Program-made: the position numbers and the translations under genes
From: Corynebacterium diphtheriae
Lineage (GTDB): Bacteria; Actinomycetota; Actinomycetes; Mycobacteriales; Mycobacteriaceae
Length of the DNA: 64,000 bases
NCBI RefSeq assembly: GCF_001457455.1
Contig: NZ_LN831026.1
Span: 1,674,001 to 1,738,000, forward strand
Direction: 5' to 3'
Part shown: in pieces, positions 16,602-25,726 of the stretch
Position numbering within the stretch: the first letter of the stretch is position 1
How the letters are laid out: each line of letters begins with the position of its first letter
Notes under the pieces: model-generated
Told to the model about the DNA's origin: nothing
The model's database searches: none
What the model saw: the letters and a program-made list of their open reading frames with translations, nothing else

Positions 16602-17834
16602 ATGTTTAAGAGGCAGCACACCGACGCCGACGTTCTCGAACACCCTGTGTCTGCTTCTGCTCCAGCGACGTGGTCATTGATAGGTGAACATACCGATCAT
16701 GCTGGTGGCGTTGTGCTGATGAGTGTTGCCCAGTTGCGCACCCATGTTGAGGCCACCACTCGTGCAGACGATATTGTGTCGGTGGATTATTACAGCGCTG
16801 ATCCCGAGATGCCAGTCCAGCAATCCGCTATCTCGTTGAGTGATGTTTTCGAATGGCAAAACAGCCTCAGTGGTGATCACGAACCTTTGGAATCACCAGG
16901 TGACCCTAGCCCAGCGCTCACTGTGGCCGTGCTGATTTACTATATGGTGCATCGCCAACTGCTATCCCGTGATACTCATGGTTTTAATGTGACCGTGACT
17001 AGCACGATTCCCGAAGATGCGGGGTTGGGAGATCAAGAGGCTCTTATCATGGCTGCAGCATTGGCCTTTGCTCATGATTATGAGGATGTTCATACCGCTC
17101 CCATCAAAGCAAAGTTTGCAGATGTGTGTTTCCAAGCCTCTCAAGCGGCAACCGGTAGACCACATGTACGTGCTCGCTTCGATTCCGCGCTTCGTGGCTT
17201 GGCAAGCGACCTCAACATAGTTGATTACTCCGATGGTTCCGTCACTCATTTCCCACACCCGCTCAATACCCAATCAGACTATGCGGCATTTGTAGTCATC
17301 CCTCCTGTCGGTGCGGAACAAACCGCAGAGGTCGAACGTCGACAAGCATTTATCACTTCAGCCGAAAAAGCCTTCGGTACCGACTCCCTCCGCGCGCTTC
17401 CCGATGCCCGAGAACGCGTCATCGAATGGCTTCAGGCCGTCCACGAAGTCTGTGGAACCGACGACGTTCCCACGATCACTGAAGCTGCCAACTGGTTGGA
17501 GTTTATGGAAAACGAAACTCAAGCAGCCATCAACGCGGCTCAAGCAATCAAATCGCGCCGCCACGCGGCCTGCTTCGACATTGTGTCGGAATCACAGCGC
17601 AATCTTGAAAACCTCTATACCATCACCACGACCGATGCCATGCTCAGCCAACTTTGTCTTTCTCGCGGAGCAGTCAGCGCCCGCAGCACCGAAGCCGGAA
17701 TTTGCTGCGCAATCGCAGCCATCGTTCCGCTACACCATGCCCAAAACTTTGCTGCGGACTTACGGGCAGACGGCCTCAACGTCATTGAGCTGCAATCCGG
17801 CCACGGCGCTGACATCGACGGCGAAAAAATCTAG
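16602..17834 (+). CDS. Galactokinase-like (GHMP superfamily) protein with degenerate motifs
   Basis: 410 residues. The only strong galactokinase mark is LIGEHTDHAGG near residue 27 (family: NLIGEHTDYNGG). The preceding APGRVN has become APATWS. The phosphate-binding loop, GAGLSSSAAL in active enzymes, is DAGLGDQEAL near 140. The C-terminal GGGFGG loop is replaced by SARSTEAGICC. It therefore probably lacks kinase activity or has a changed one, although the frame is intact. No Leloir-pathway genes are nearby. AAGGAG at 16586-16591 supports the ATG at 16602. The longer frame to 16452 was rejected. Confidence 0.72.
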   Translation: MFKRQHTDADVLEHPVSASAPATWSLIGEHTDHAGGVVLMSVAQLRTHVEATTRADDIVSVDYYSADPEMPVQQSAISLSDVFEWQNSLSGDHEPLESPGDPSPALTVAVLIYYMVHRQLLSRDTHGFNVTVTSTIPEDAGLGDQEALIMAAALAFAHDYEDVHTAPIKAKFADVCFQASQAATGRPHVRARFDSALRGLASDLNIVDYSDGSVTHFPHPLNTQSDYAAFVVIPPVGAEQTAEVERRQAFITSAEKAFGTDSLRALPDARERVIEWLQAVHEVCGTDDVPTITEAANWLEFMENETQAAINAAQAIKSRRHAACFDIVSESQRNLENLYTITTTDAMLSQLCLSRGAVSARSTEAGICCAIAAIVPLHHAQNFAADLRADGLNVIELQSGHGADIDGEKI

Positions 17835-18135
17835 CACCCTAGTCTGCAGGCCATGCACACCGCACGCTGCGGGTACCGGGATCTGCTTCGATCACCGTAA
17901 CGTCGACTTGCTTTCCTCGTGGCACAGCGCCTACACATGCAGCGGTCACAGGTGGGTTTTCAATAAAAACCCGACAGGTATTATTTTTCTCACTGCTATC
18001 AATTACTACCGCCGGAAAATTGTGCCCCACCCATGGCTGCCACAACAGAATCAAGGTTTCTGGTTACCCATTCCGGAACGGGCGTGTTATTAGAAATCGA
18101 AAGGCAAATCTCGGTGACATAGCGGTCAATTAAAC

Positions 18136-18944
18136 GGCTCTTCCGGTTTTAAAGTGCATTGATTAGCTCGCCGGGAGTTCGGTCGTGGCACAAGATATTG
18201 GGGTCCTTAGCTTTGTAGGAAAAAGGGTGTCTAAACCATCCACCCAAAACCAAGGACCTACCGTGCAGCCCAACGGAAATGCCATCGGCGATACCATCTG
18301 CCGCACCGCAGAACACGGTGATAGTTACCGTTATTGAAGCCGAGCCCATCAATGAATACCCCACATGCAGGCAGCCTAAAGTATTGCGCGACCACGTCAT
18401 CCACAGCCTGGTCGACCTGCCCATCATCGACCACCCAACACGCATTTATGTGCGCCTTCCACGCTACCGGTGCACCAACAAGCGCTGCTTGCAGAAGATC
18501 TTCCGCTCTGGCCTTGCCTGCGCACCCGACAATTCAAAAACCACTGACAAGGTGACCCGCTGGATACTGCAACACCTTGACCTTAGCCGCTGTCCGCGAC
18601 GTGATCTACAACGACGACCACTACATATTGTGGTGCCTGATCCACGCCGCCAACATCCGACACACAATCAATGCACTCTAAAACCGGAAGAGCCGCTAAA
18701 CGGGGGTATTTCGAAGGATTTTTCTCGACACTTCACACCAAATCGCTTCCAAACCGGCCGTTTGGCTGGATTTGGTGTGAAGTGCCGTCTTTTTCGGGGG
18801 TGAGCGGGGGTGGCGCGCCCACCAACGCCCACCAACGCCAGCCAATCCCAGCCAAGCCATGGTTGTGAAAAACGTCCTACTCCGCGTAGTGCCACGCCCG
18901 ACCCCCCGGCGAACTAATCAATGCCCTCTAAAACCGGAAGAGCC
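18136..18944 (+). mobile_element. ISL3-family insertion sequence remnant
   Basis: The ends are inverted repeats of about 55 bp (GGCTCTTCCGGTTTTA at 18136, complement ending at 18944). The flanks are AATTAAAC (18128-18135) and ACTTAAAC (18945-18952), an 8-bp target duplication with one mismatch, as expected for ISL3 elements. Inside, pieces of an ISL3-type transposase N-terminus are readable on the plus strand in several frames (18262-18600: start QPNGNAI, then VLRDHV, LPRYRCTNKRC, VTRWILQ). At 809 bp it is too short and too broken to move itself. A second copy of the right end lies at about 18664-18694, so an extra ~250 bp was added later. Confidence 0.85.
18729..18784. repeat. Long palindrome inside the IS remnant
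   Basis: CACTTCACACCAAATC (18729-18744) has its exact complement at 18769-18784. The loop contains a second stem, CCAAAC/GTTTGG (18749-18765). T-rich and A-rich tracts flank both sides (TTTTT at 18789), so it could act as a bidirectional terminator or be a mobile palindromic repeat. It is followed at about 18815-18860 by short direct repeats of CCAACGCC/CCAGCCAA type. Confidence 0.75.
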
Positions 18945-19625
18945 ACTTAAACGCCGCAATGGAGCGGTGACATGTGTGTAGTAGCCGCCTACTCCAGCAT
19001 GTTGATGTGCTGGGCGGTCTCCCAAAATCTCGTAATCTGCCCCACGAAGTAGCTTTTGGGTCTCTCACATGAGCGCTAAGGACCGAGGCTCGCTCATATC
19101 GACCTCATTGAGATCACAATTCTCTGGATAGCCCAAAGAAAATGCAGCCGAGCGGAAAGCATCAAGATTGATTGTCCAGACCACCGCTGGACGGTTACAG
19201 TCTGGTAGTAAACTTGCACGGTCTTCGGATAGTTCGGCAGGGTGCAGCCGAGCTGGCTGGTCGGGAAGATAAATTGTTTGACCTCTGCGCAAGGATTCGT
19301 CTGCCACCGCGCGAGGTGCATCAAATTCTACGAAAGCTGCAACGTCGGCAATCGCATAGTAGACGGTATATCCATCGTTGTGGTTCGTTATGACTACTGC
19401 TTGGTCCAGATCCATGGAACCGGCAGGATCGATGGTGACAAACTCGTAGTCGCGCATGTCTCTACGTTGACCCACGAATTGATCGTCCAGTTCGCGGGCT
19501 GCAGAAATCACATCACTGGGAAATTCAGTACTGATATGAAATTCTTCGGCAATAGCAGAGAAATCCAAGGGGTGCGCATAGAGTTTCATTGCACCATTTT
19601 TGCCACGGAATCCCTCCATCGGTGA

Positions 19626-20300
19626 TTAGTTCAGCCACACCAGAAGTACAACAAGGATGCCTGGGGAAAATAATGCAGCCATGACACACCACGACATGGG
19701 CTTGGATAGGTTGAACGTGAAATGTGAGTGATCGTCGTTCGTGGGAATGAGTATTCGCTGATCTTCAGCATCGAAGTAGAAGCCATATTTCATCTTGTCT
19801 AGCTGATAGGTCGTTGGCGGCAGCTTCTTATCAATGTCGCGCTGTTTCCGAGAAAGAACAACGATGATGGCGATGCTGCCCACAACCGTCACTGCCATCA
19901 CGAAAATGAAAGGCCAAGCCGCGTAGTACTGAAAGGACATCGATGCCAAAAGAGCAAAAAAGACAGCGGCAAATACGATAAGGAGGAAAATCTGCACCCA
20001 CGGTAGCGTCGCTTCTCGAGAAGATCTATCGCGTAACGTTTGCCCCTCACCATAACGCTGAAACGCCCACATCCCCCATTGAATGCCAAGAAATATTGCC
20101 CCAAGAATTAAGTAGGCCGCTAGATACCCGCCCCATGTTTTAGGCTGAAATCCATCAGGTTGACCGTTGGCACCGAAATGAATAGGCATGGGATCAGGCA
20201 CAGAGTCAAATCGGCCGATAGCAATACTGATAACAACGAAGGTCACCAGTGTTGATGCAATGTTTAAAACCAGACTCGTTCGGTGTGTCGTTGCTGCCAT
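19626..20300 (-). CDS. DUF1648-type membrane protein
   Basis: 224 residues with five or so membrane segments (about 9-27, 58-78, 103-123, 130-152, 203-223). The N-terminal loop VPDPMPIHFGANGQPDGF is the mark of the DUF1648 domain found in SdpI-like immunity and related membrane proteins. It lacks a complete SdpI C-terminal domain. Function unknown. A TATACT hexamer and GGGGGA precede the ATG at 20300. The gene ends 7 bp before the RNase II pseudogene. Confidence 0.8.
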   Translation of the reverse strand: MAATTHRTSLVLNIASTLVTFVVISIAIGRFDSVPDPMPIHFGANGQPDGFQPKTWGGYLAAYLILGAIFLGIQWGMWAFQRYGEGQTLRDRSSREATLPWVQIFLLIVFAAVFFALLASMSFQYYAAWPFIFVMAVTVVGSIAIIVVLSRKQRDIDKKLPPTTYQLDKMKYGFYFDAEDQRILIPTNDDHSHFTFNLSKPMSWCVMAALFSPGILVVLLVWLN

Positions 20301-20322
20301 GTCCCCCAGAGTATAAAACGAA

Positions 20323-20745
<423 letters not shown>

Positions 20746-20782
20746 CGCGCGGTTTACTCTACCCCCATTGGGCTCTTAGGCG

Positions 20783-20991
20783 CTACTTCTTCATGGTGAG
20801 CAATGCGCCGGCAATAGCAAACAGCCACGAATCCTTAGCAAGTGGCAGCCCGCTTTGCGACGAACAAATGCCGTCTTTTCCGTGTTGGATTCTTCGCCGA
20901 AGTACATGCTCAACAGGCCGGAGGAGAAGGCACCCAACATCAATCCGGCTACCCGTAGAGATAATGCGTATCGTTCACGCTTCGCACGCAC
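20783..20991 (-). pseudogene. Fragment of a small membrane protein
   Basis: A minus-strand frame reads LSLRVAGLMLGAFSSGLLSMYF (about 20970-20900) and loses sense near 20875. Shifted by one frame, it continues GLPLAKDSWLFAIAGALL to a TAG at 20783. The two pieces look like one small membrane protein with a frameshift. The 5' end overlaps the tail of the RNase HI/phosphatase gene. The family is not recognised. Confidence 0.35.
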
Positions 20992-22082
20992 GTTGGCCCA
21001 TCGGAGTAAAACTCAGCGACCGAAATAGACGCCAAATCCAAATGCATACGATGAAACATCGACGCGGAGGCATCCAAAGCTTGACGCAAAATGGATTTAA
21101 TCGGAGTCACGTGACTTACCACGACGATGGTTTTACCAGCATATTTGCGTTCTAATTCTTCACGAACTTTCTTCACCCTGCGGTGAACTTGCTGTAAAGA
21201 TTCTCCACCTGGTGGTGCGGTTCGCGAGTCATCTAACCACGCGCTATGAAGTTCTGGATCAGCCTCGTGTGCCTGAGAAAACGACAGTCCATCCCACTGA
21301 CCAAAATCTATCTCAATCAGGCCATCAATAGTGCACACTGGCATACCACCCAGTTGTTCAGAGACTTCTTGGGCGGTCTGCTGGCAACGCTGCAAAGGCG
21401 AGGCCACGATCGCATCGATTCCGCCACGACGGCCAATAAATGTCGCAGCCCGGCGCGCCTGTTCAAGGCCAACACTGGTGAGCTCGGGGTTACTCCTACC
21501 GCTATATTGGCGGGCCGCCGACATCGCTGTTTGACCGTGGCGAAGCAAAACGAAACGCGTCGCCTGGGTAGTCGCCCCATTCCACACCGCAGGAGATGTT
21601 GCAGTTTCGACTACCTTTTCTTCAGAATCAGTCTTCGCTGCAGGTTCTTCTAATTCAAGAAATCCAACTGGAGCACCTTCAGCTAGAGCATCCATCGCTT
21701 TGTTAGCAAGCGCATCCGCATGAGAGTTTTCGCTTCTCGGAATCCACTCGTAGCTTACGGAACCTATCGACGAGGCAAGTTTCTTACACTCCAGTGCCAG
21801 TTCTTTCATGTCTGGGTGCTTGATCTTCCACCGCCCCGACATTTGCTCAACAACCAGCTTGGAATCCATCCGAACTGATACTTCGGTGGCTCCGAGTTCC
21901 ACTGCTCCACGTAGCCCGTTGAGCAGGCCATGGTATTCCGCTACGTTATTGGTGGCTTTACCCACCACATAGGAGTATTCCTTGAGAACTTGGGAGCGAT
22001 CGGCGTTGTAGATAAGTGTGCCGGATCCAGCGATTCCGGGGTTTCCTCGGGAACCGCCGTCTGCCTCGATGATGACCTTCAT
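20949..22082 (-). CDS. Bifunctional RNase HI / histidine (acid) phosphatase
   Basis: 377 residues. Residues 1-140 are an RNase HI domain (IIEADGGSRGNPG, NNVAEYHGL, VRMDSKLVVEQMSG; catalytic D-E-D-D set visible). Residues about 170-377 form a phosphoglycerate-mutase-like histidine phosphatase (LLRHGQTAMSAARQYSGRSN, IDGLIEIDFGQWDG, VVSHVTPIK). The fusion matches the mycobacterial Rv2228c type, an RNase HI with CobC-like alpha-ribazole phosphatase activity. I chose the ATG at 22082, behind AAGGAG, where it overlaps the upstream stop by one base (translational coupling). Confidence 0.93.
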   Translation of the reverse strand: MKVIIEADGGSRGNPGIAGSGTLIYNADRSQVLKEYSYVVGKATNNVAEYHGLLNGLRGAVELGATEVSVRMDSKLVVEQMSGRWKIKHPDMKELALECKKLASSIGSVSYEWIPRSENSHADALANKAMDALAEGAPVGFLELEEPAAKTDSEEKVVETATSPAVWNGATTQATRFVLLRHGQTAMSAARQYSGRSNPELTSVGLEQARRAATFIGRRGGIDAIVASPLQRCQQTAQEVSEQLGGMPVCTIDGLIEIDFGQWDGLSFSQAHEADPELHSAWLDDSRTAPPGGESLQQVHRRVKKVREELERKYAGKTIVVVSHVTPIKSILRQALDASASMFHRMHLDLASISVAEFYSDGPTCVRSVNDTHYLYG

Positions 22083-22798
22083 TAATCTCCTTGACGTACC
22101 AAGTAGCTTCCGCAGTCTGGGCATTGTGGCAAGACGTTCATTGGCGCACGACGAATGATAGAAATATCTGCCGGCGGCAAGATGATAAAGCATCCGCCAC
22201 AGCTGCGGTTATTAAACGAGGCTACGCCGACTTCGTTTTCATCGCGCTGCTCATCAAATTGAGCTACCACATCACTAGGTAATTCCAAGCGAAGGGTTTC
22301 AATGCGCTCATGTCGATCAGCGGCGGTAGTGTCCTCACCCAAGGCATCCACGGCTGCACGGGCTTTATCGATACGCGCTTCAGTATCGCTCACGCGTTGT
22401 TGGTTGAGGTCGCGGTTGTTGCGCAAAGCGTGGATCTCGTTGTGTGCTTCTTGTAATTCGCTCATGAGATCCGCAATACGCGACTTAGCGGCATAAATGT
22501 CGTGCTTGATATCGCGTCGTTTTTCTTCGTCAACCTCCGCCGCAAGCTGGCGCTTACCTTCTGCTTCACGACGCCTTAGTTTGCGCTCGTCTTCTTGAAC
22601 ACGACGGATCTCGAGCTCCATGTCATCAACGGCGACGTTGGCTGCTGTAAGCGCACGGCGATTACCCTCTTGCTCCGCCAGCAGTCGATCGAGTTCCTTG
22701 CGCTCGTCGCTTACCTTGGGAGCTACCCCCGAGTTCTCGGCCCGAGTGAGCGTTGCAAGCTCCAGCAATAGGGGTTGTAGGTGGCGATCCAGCTTCAT
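22082..22798 (-). CDS. Coiled-coil protein with C4 zinc ribbon
   Basis: 238 residues. Most of the chain is a Glu/Arg-rich coiled coil (about 30-160). The C-terminus has two Cys pairs, SCGGCFI and QCPDCGSY, forming a zf-RING_7-type zinc ribbon. It is conserved in actinobacteria directly upstream of the RNase HI/phosphatase gene and downstream of the Nif3-like gene. Nucleic-acid binding is likely but the function is not established. TGAGGAA precedes the ATG at 22798. Confidence 0.9.
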   Translation of the reverse strand: MKLDRHLQPLLLELATLTRAENSGVAPKVSDERKELDRLLAEQEGNRRALTAANVAVDDMELEIRRVQEDERKLRRREAEGKRQLAAEVDEEKRRDIKHDIYAAKSRIADLMSELQEAHNEIHALRNNRDLNQQRVSDTEARIDKARAAVDALGEDTTAADRHERIETLRLELPSDVVAQFDEQRDENEVGVASFNNRSCGGCFIILPPADISIIRRAPMNVLPQCPDCGSYLVRQGD

Positions 22799-22877
22799 CA
22801 GAATTCCTCATTTTCACGTATTCGTGCGGGCCTCATTGTTGAGTTTTCCTGTTGCATACTAGTCCCACCCACGTGGT

Positions 22878-24014
22878 TTAACGAAGTTGCGGATGTGCAG
22901 AGATATTCCAAGGATCCGTGCGCAAAGTAGCAACTTCGACATCGAGCTGCGCAAACTCTTGTGCCAACAGTTCTTGAACTTGATAAGTCCACGGGAACTC
23001 GCTCGCCCAGTGCGCGGTATCAATCAGCAACGGACCTTGAGCACGTCGCGACTCATCAGCAGGATGGTGCCGTAGATCGGACGTGACATAGACGTCAACA
23101 CCTAGGGCTGCAACCGCGTCTAGGAAGGAATCACCGGAACCAGAGGAAACTGCAACGGTGTGCACCATCTGCTCAGGATCACCGGCTGCCCTAATCCCCC
23201 ACGATGTCTCTGGGAGCGCATCAGCTACCTGCTGCACAAAGTCACCAAAACGCATTGGCTCCGGCAAAGTGCCAACGCGCCCAAGTCCTTCAGCCGTCTC
23301 AAGATCTTGAGTTGATTGCATGCTCACCACATCAAATGCCGGTTCCTCATAGGGGTGCGCTGCTCGGATAGCGTCGATAAGCGTGGTGCGAAGACGCGCC
23401 GGTGCCACGAACTCAACCCGTAGTTCTTCGGTGCGCTCAAGTTGTCCTGGATGTCCTACTACAGGCTGCGCGTTGTGATGCGGAAGGAATTGTCCAGTAC
23501 CTTGCCATTCAAAACTGCACTGGGAATAATCCCCGATAGCACCCGCACCTGCTTCAAAAACAGCGTCTTTTACGCTCTGCGCAGCAGATTCCGGCACATA
23601 AATTCCCCATTTATCAAGGCCTTTAAGGATGGGCTTCACCGGCCTGCCTGGGGTAATTCCCACTAACTCAGCTAATTTGTCATTAACACCTGGTCGTGCC
23701 GAATCCGCATTGGTATGGGCTGCAAACAATGCCACCCCACCAGTAATTAGTGTGTGAATAACCTTGCCTTTAGGGGTATCGGCAGCAACCGAGCTCACTC
23801 CCCGCAGTAATAATGGGTGGTGCACGATCAGCATATCGGCACCGATATCAACTGCCTTATCAGCAACTTCTTGAGTGCAGTCAAGGGCAAGCATCACCTT
23901 GGATACTGGCGCAGCAGGATCACCACAGATAAGGCCTACTGCATCCCAAGATTCCGCGAGGTGTGGTGGATACGCACGATCCATTACTTTTCTTACATCT
24001 GAAACGGTGATCAT
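22878..24014 (-). CDS. Nif3-like dinuclear metal centre protein
   Basis: 378 residues. N-terminal motif ADMLIVHHPLLLRG and the following FAAHTNADSA carry His and Asp ligands. A final VTSDLRHHPADESRRAQGPLLIDTAHW region completes the dinuclear site. The middle insertion (about 130-250) is the PII-like domain seen in longer family members. Nif3/YqfO proteins form toroidal hexamers; their role is debated (GTP cyclohydrolase type I-like or metal chaperone). The gene follows the CobC-like gene by 2 bp and is in one operon with it. Confidence 0.92.
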   Translation of the reverse strand: MITVSDVRKVMDRAYPPHLAESWDAVGLICGDPAAPVSKVMLALDCTQEVADKAVDIGADMLIVHHPLLLRGVSSVAADTPKGKVIHTLITGGVALFAAHTNADSARPGVNDKLAELVGITPGRPVKPILKGLDKWGIYVPESAAQSVKDAVFEAGAGAIGDYSQCSFEWQGTGQFLPHHNAQPVVGHPGQLERTEELRVEFVAPARLRTTLIDAIRAAHPYEEPAFDVVSMQSTQDLETAEGLGRVGTLPEPMRFGDFVQQVADALPETSWGIRAAGDPEQMVHTVAVSSGSGDSFLDAVAALGVDVYVTSDLRHHPADESRRAQGPLLIDTAHWASEFPWTYQVQELLAQEFAQLDVEVATLRTDPWNISAHPQLR

Positions 24015-24016
24015 CG

Positions 24017-25051
24017 TTACTTCTTTGCTCCAATAATGTTGTCGATGGCGGTTAGTAGCCGTTGTACTTGGTCACGAGGACGCACCGCAAGGCGCCAATA
24101 GGAAAACTCAAGTCCTGGGAAAGTATCGCATCGGCGAACAGCGATTCCTTGAGCTTTTAACGCCATTCGTAGTTCTTCCGGTTGCGTGCTAGGTGGTCGC
24201 ACCAGGATATACGGGGCTTGAGAGCTGCTCACACACCTAAAGCCACTGTTGGTCAACATCTCAATCATCTCGGTACGCTGCGCTATCATCTCTGCTCGTC
24301 GCTCAGGCAACTGCATGATACCGGTGTCAAAAACTGCCTCAATGGCTCGAAGCTGCAGGGTACCCATGGGCCAGTGGCGTCGATACGCACTTAAGCGCGC
24401 AAGTGTTTCCGGACGGGCAATGGCGTAGCCTACTCGAAGTCCCGCAATTGACCACGTCTTTGTCAGACTGCGGAAGATAATCAGTTCACCTTCCACCGCA
24501 TCAAGTTGATCGATCATCGAGTACTGTTCTCCGACGATGTCCAAGAATGCTTCGTCGATCACCACGGTACGCCCCGGCGCGCATAATTGAGCAAGTAGTT
24601 CTTTGCTATGTACGACTCCTGTGGGATTAGTGGGGTTACCAATTACCACGAGGTCTGCGTTGGCGGGGATATTTTCAAAAGAAAGCTCGAATGGCGGCGC
24701 CAAGATGCAGCGATGAACAGGGATCTGGGCGTCGGTTAAAACGATGTCTGGTTCGCTAAAACCTGGATGGATAATCACCGCGTTTTCAGGCTTTAGCTGC
24801 GGCAACATGGCGAAGCCTTCTGATACTCCCGATAGAACTAGTACGTGGTCTTCACTTACTCCGTGGTAGCGAGCGATCATAGCGGTCACTGCTGCTAGAT
24901 CGCTGGAATGCGGATAGGCGGCTAGATCAGTGACGGCGGATTGTAGGCGTTGAATAAGCCATGTAGGTGGTTGGGCTTCGGCAACGTTGACGGCAAAGTC
25001 GAGGCGGGCCCCAAAGGCATCGTCGTCGCCGTGAATCCTAGAAAGTGACAC
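24017..25051 (-). CDS. CobC/HisC-like class I/II aminotransferase
   Basis: 344-residue PLP enzyme. Conserved marks are NPTNPTG near 124, VIDEAFLD near 155 and the Schiff-base Lys in FRSLTKTWSIAGLRVGYA near 199. It resembles L-threonine-O-3-phosphate decarboxylase (CobC/CobD type) and histidinol-phosphate aminotransferase. The same block in mycobacteria holds cobC next to this gene set, and cobD lies 2 kb away. The GTG at 25051 stands 7 nt after TAAAAT, a leaderless start. Activity is inferred from context. Confidence 0.82.
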   Translation of the reverse strand: MSLSRIHGDDDAFGARLDFAVNVAEAQPPTWLIQRLQSAVTDLAAYPHSSDLAAVTAMIARYHGVSEDHVLVLSGVSEGFAMLPQLKPENAVIIHPGFSEPDIVLTDAQIPVHRCILAPPFELSFENIPANADLVVIGNPTNPTGVVHSKELLAQLCAPGRTVVIDEAFLDIVGEQYSMIDQLDAVEGELIIFRSLTKTWSIAGLRVGYAIARPETLARLSAYRRHWPMGTLQLRAIEAVFDTGIMQLPERRAEMIAQRTEMIEMLTNSGFRCVSSSQAPYILVRPPSTQPEELRMALKAQGIAVRRCDTFPGLEFSYWRLAVRPRDQVQRLLTAIDNIIGAKK

Positions 25052-25081
25052 TGCGTTGATTTTAGTGGGAGACTACTGGGT

Positions 25082-25726
25082 GTGGGAACTCTATTAATCG
25101 ATGTTGACGGGACTGTGGTTGATTCCTATCCCGGCATCCGTGAGGCTTTTATTCACTCGATGACATCGGTGGGTATTCCGGTTCCGGAGGAATCGTGGCT
25201 GCGCCGTATTCCCGGCCCGCCGATGGTAGAAACTATGCGTGCGCTTGGGCAATCCGATTCAGTTACAGCAGCCGCATTGGCATGTTTTAGGCAGCAATAC
25301 GATCAGATTTCTTGGCGTAACTCTCAGCTTTTCGACGGCTGGCATGACGCTCTTAGTGAATGGCGCTCTCAAGGTATTCGGTTGTTTACCGCAACGAGTA
25401 AAAACGAGCACTTGGCACGGCTTACCCTTGAATACTTAGGTGTTGCCGACTTGTTTGATTTCATTGGTGGCGCAGACCCCACGGTGGGACGTGAGACTAA
25501 GGCAGATGTGATTGCGTACGTTTTAGCTACGACTGAGACTTCTGAGCACTCCCCTATTTTGATGGTCGGCGATCGTAGTCATGACACCGAGGGTGCTGCA
25601 GCTTTTGGGATTCCGACGATGCTGGTCACATGGGGCTACGGTAACGAGCAAGAGTGGTCCCACGCGGATTATCATGCACGTAATATGGCGGAGGCGAAAG
25701 GAATCGTACGTGACTTCTTCAACTAA
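25082..25726 (+). CDS. HAD-family phosphatase (phosphoglycolate phosphatase-like)
   Basis: 214 residues, HAD type with motif I IDVDGTVVDS at the N-terminus, motif II TATSKN near 102 and motif IV MVGDRSHDTEGA near 165. The alpha-helical cap between motifs I and II is of the Gph/PpaX type. The substrate is unknown. It starts with GTG at 25082, 30 bp from the divergent CobC-like gene, and overlaps the phosphatase gene downstream by 17 bp. Confidence 0.88.
   Translation: MGTLLIDVDGTVVDSYPGIREAFIHSMTSVGIPVPEESWLRRIPGPPMVETMRALGQSDSVTAAALACFRQQYDQISWRNSQLFDGWHDALSEWRSQGIRLFTATSKNEHLARLTLEYLGVADLFDFIGGADPTVGRETKADVIAYVLATTETSEHSPILMVGDRSHDTEGAAAFGIPTMLVTWGYGNEQEWSHADYHARNMAEAKGIVRDFFN

Larger units (their letters stand above)
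17839..19619 (-). pseudogene. Decayed RNase II (RNB-domain) gene, split by an IS remnant
   Basis: The N-terminal part (19619 down to about 19065) carries the RNB start region, with TIDPAGSMDLDQAVVI including the metal-binding Asp residues. A large piece is then missing, and the frame hits TGA at 19065. The same frame continues as GADYEILGDRPAHQHAGV and YYTHVTAPLRRL up to the IS at 18944. Beyond the IS it resumes with IDRYVTEICLSISNN in one frame and, after a shift near 18075, ends as FPAVVIDSSEKNNTC to FAWPAD-like CAWPAD at 17839. The gene has one deletion, one nonsense codon, one frameshift and one insertion. It can make no working exoribonuclease. Confidence 0.85.

Noticed and set aside
18667..18895. 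Frames in the GC-rich part of the IS remnant
   Set aside because: They arise from the palindrome and the short direct repeats and show no protein-like pattern.
18136..18944. CRISPR-like reading of the repeated IS ends
   Set aside because: Only three copies, in inverted and direct orientation, and without regular spacers; they are transposon ends.
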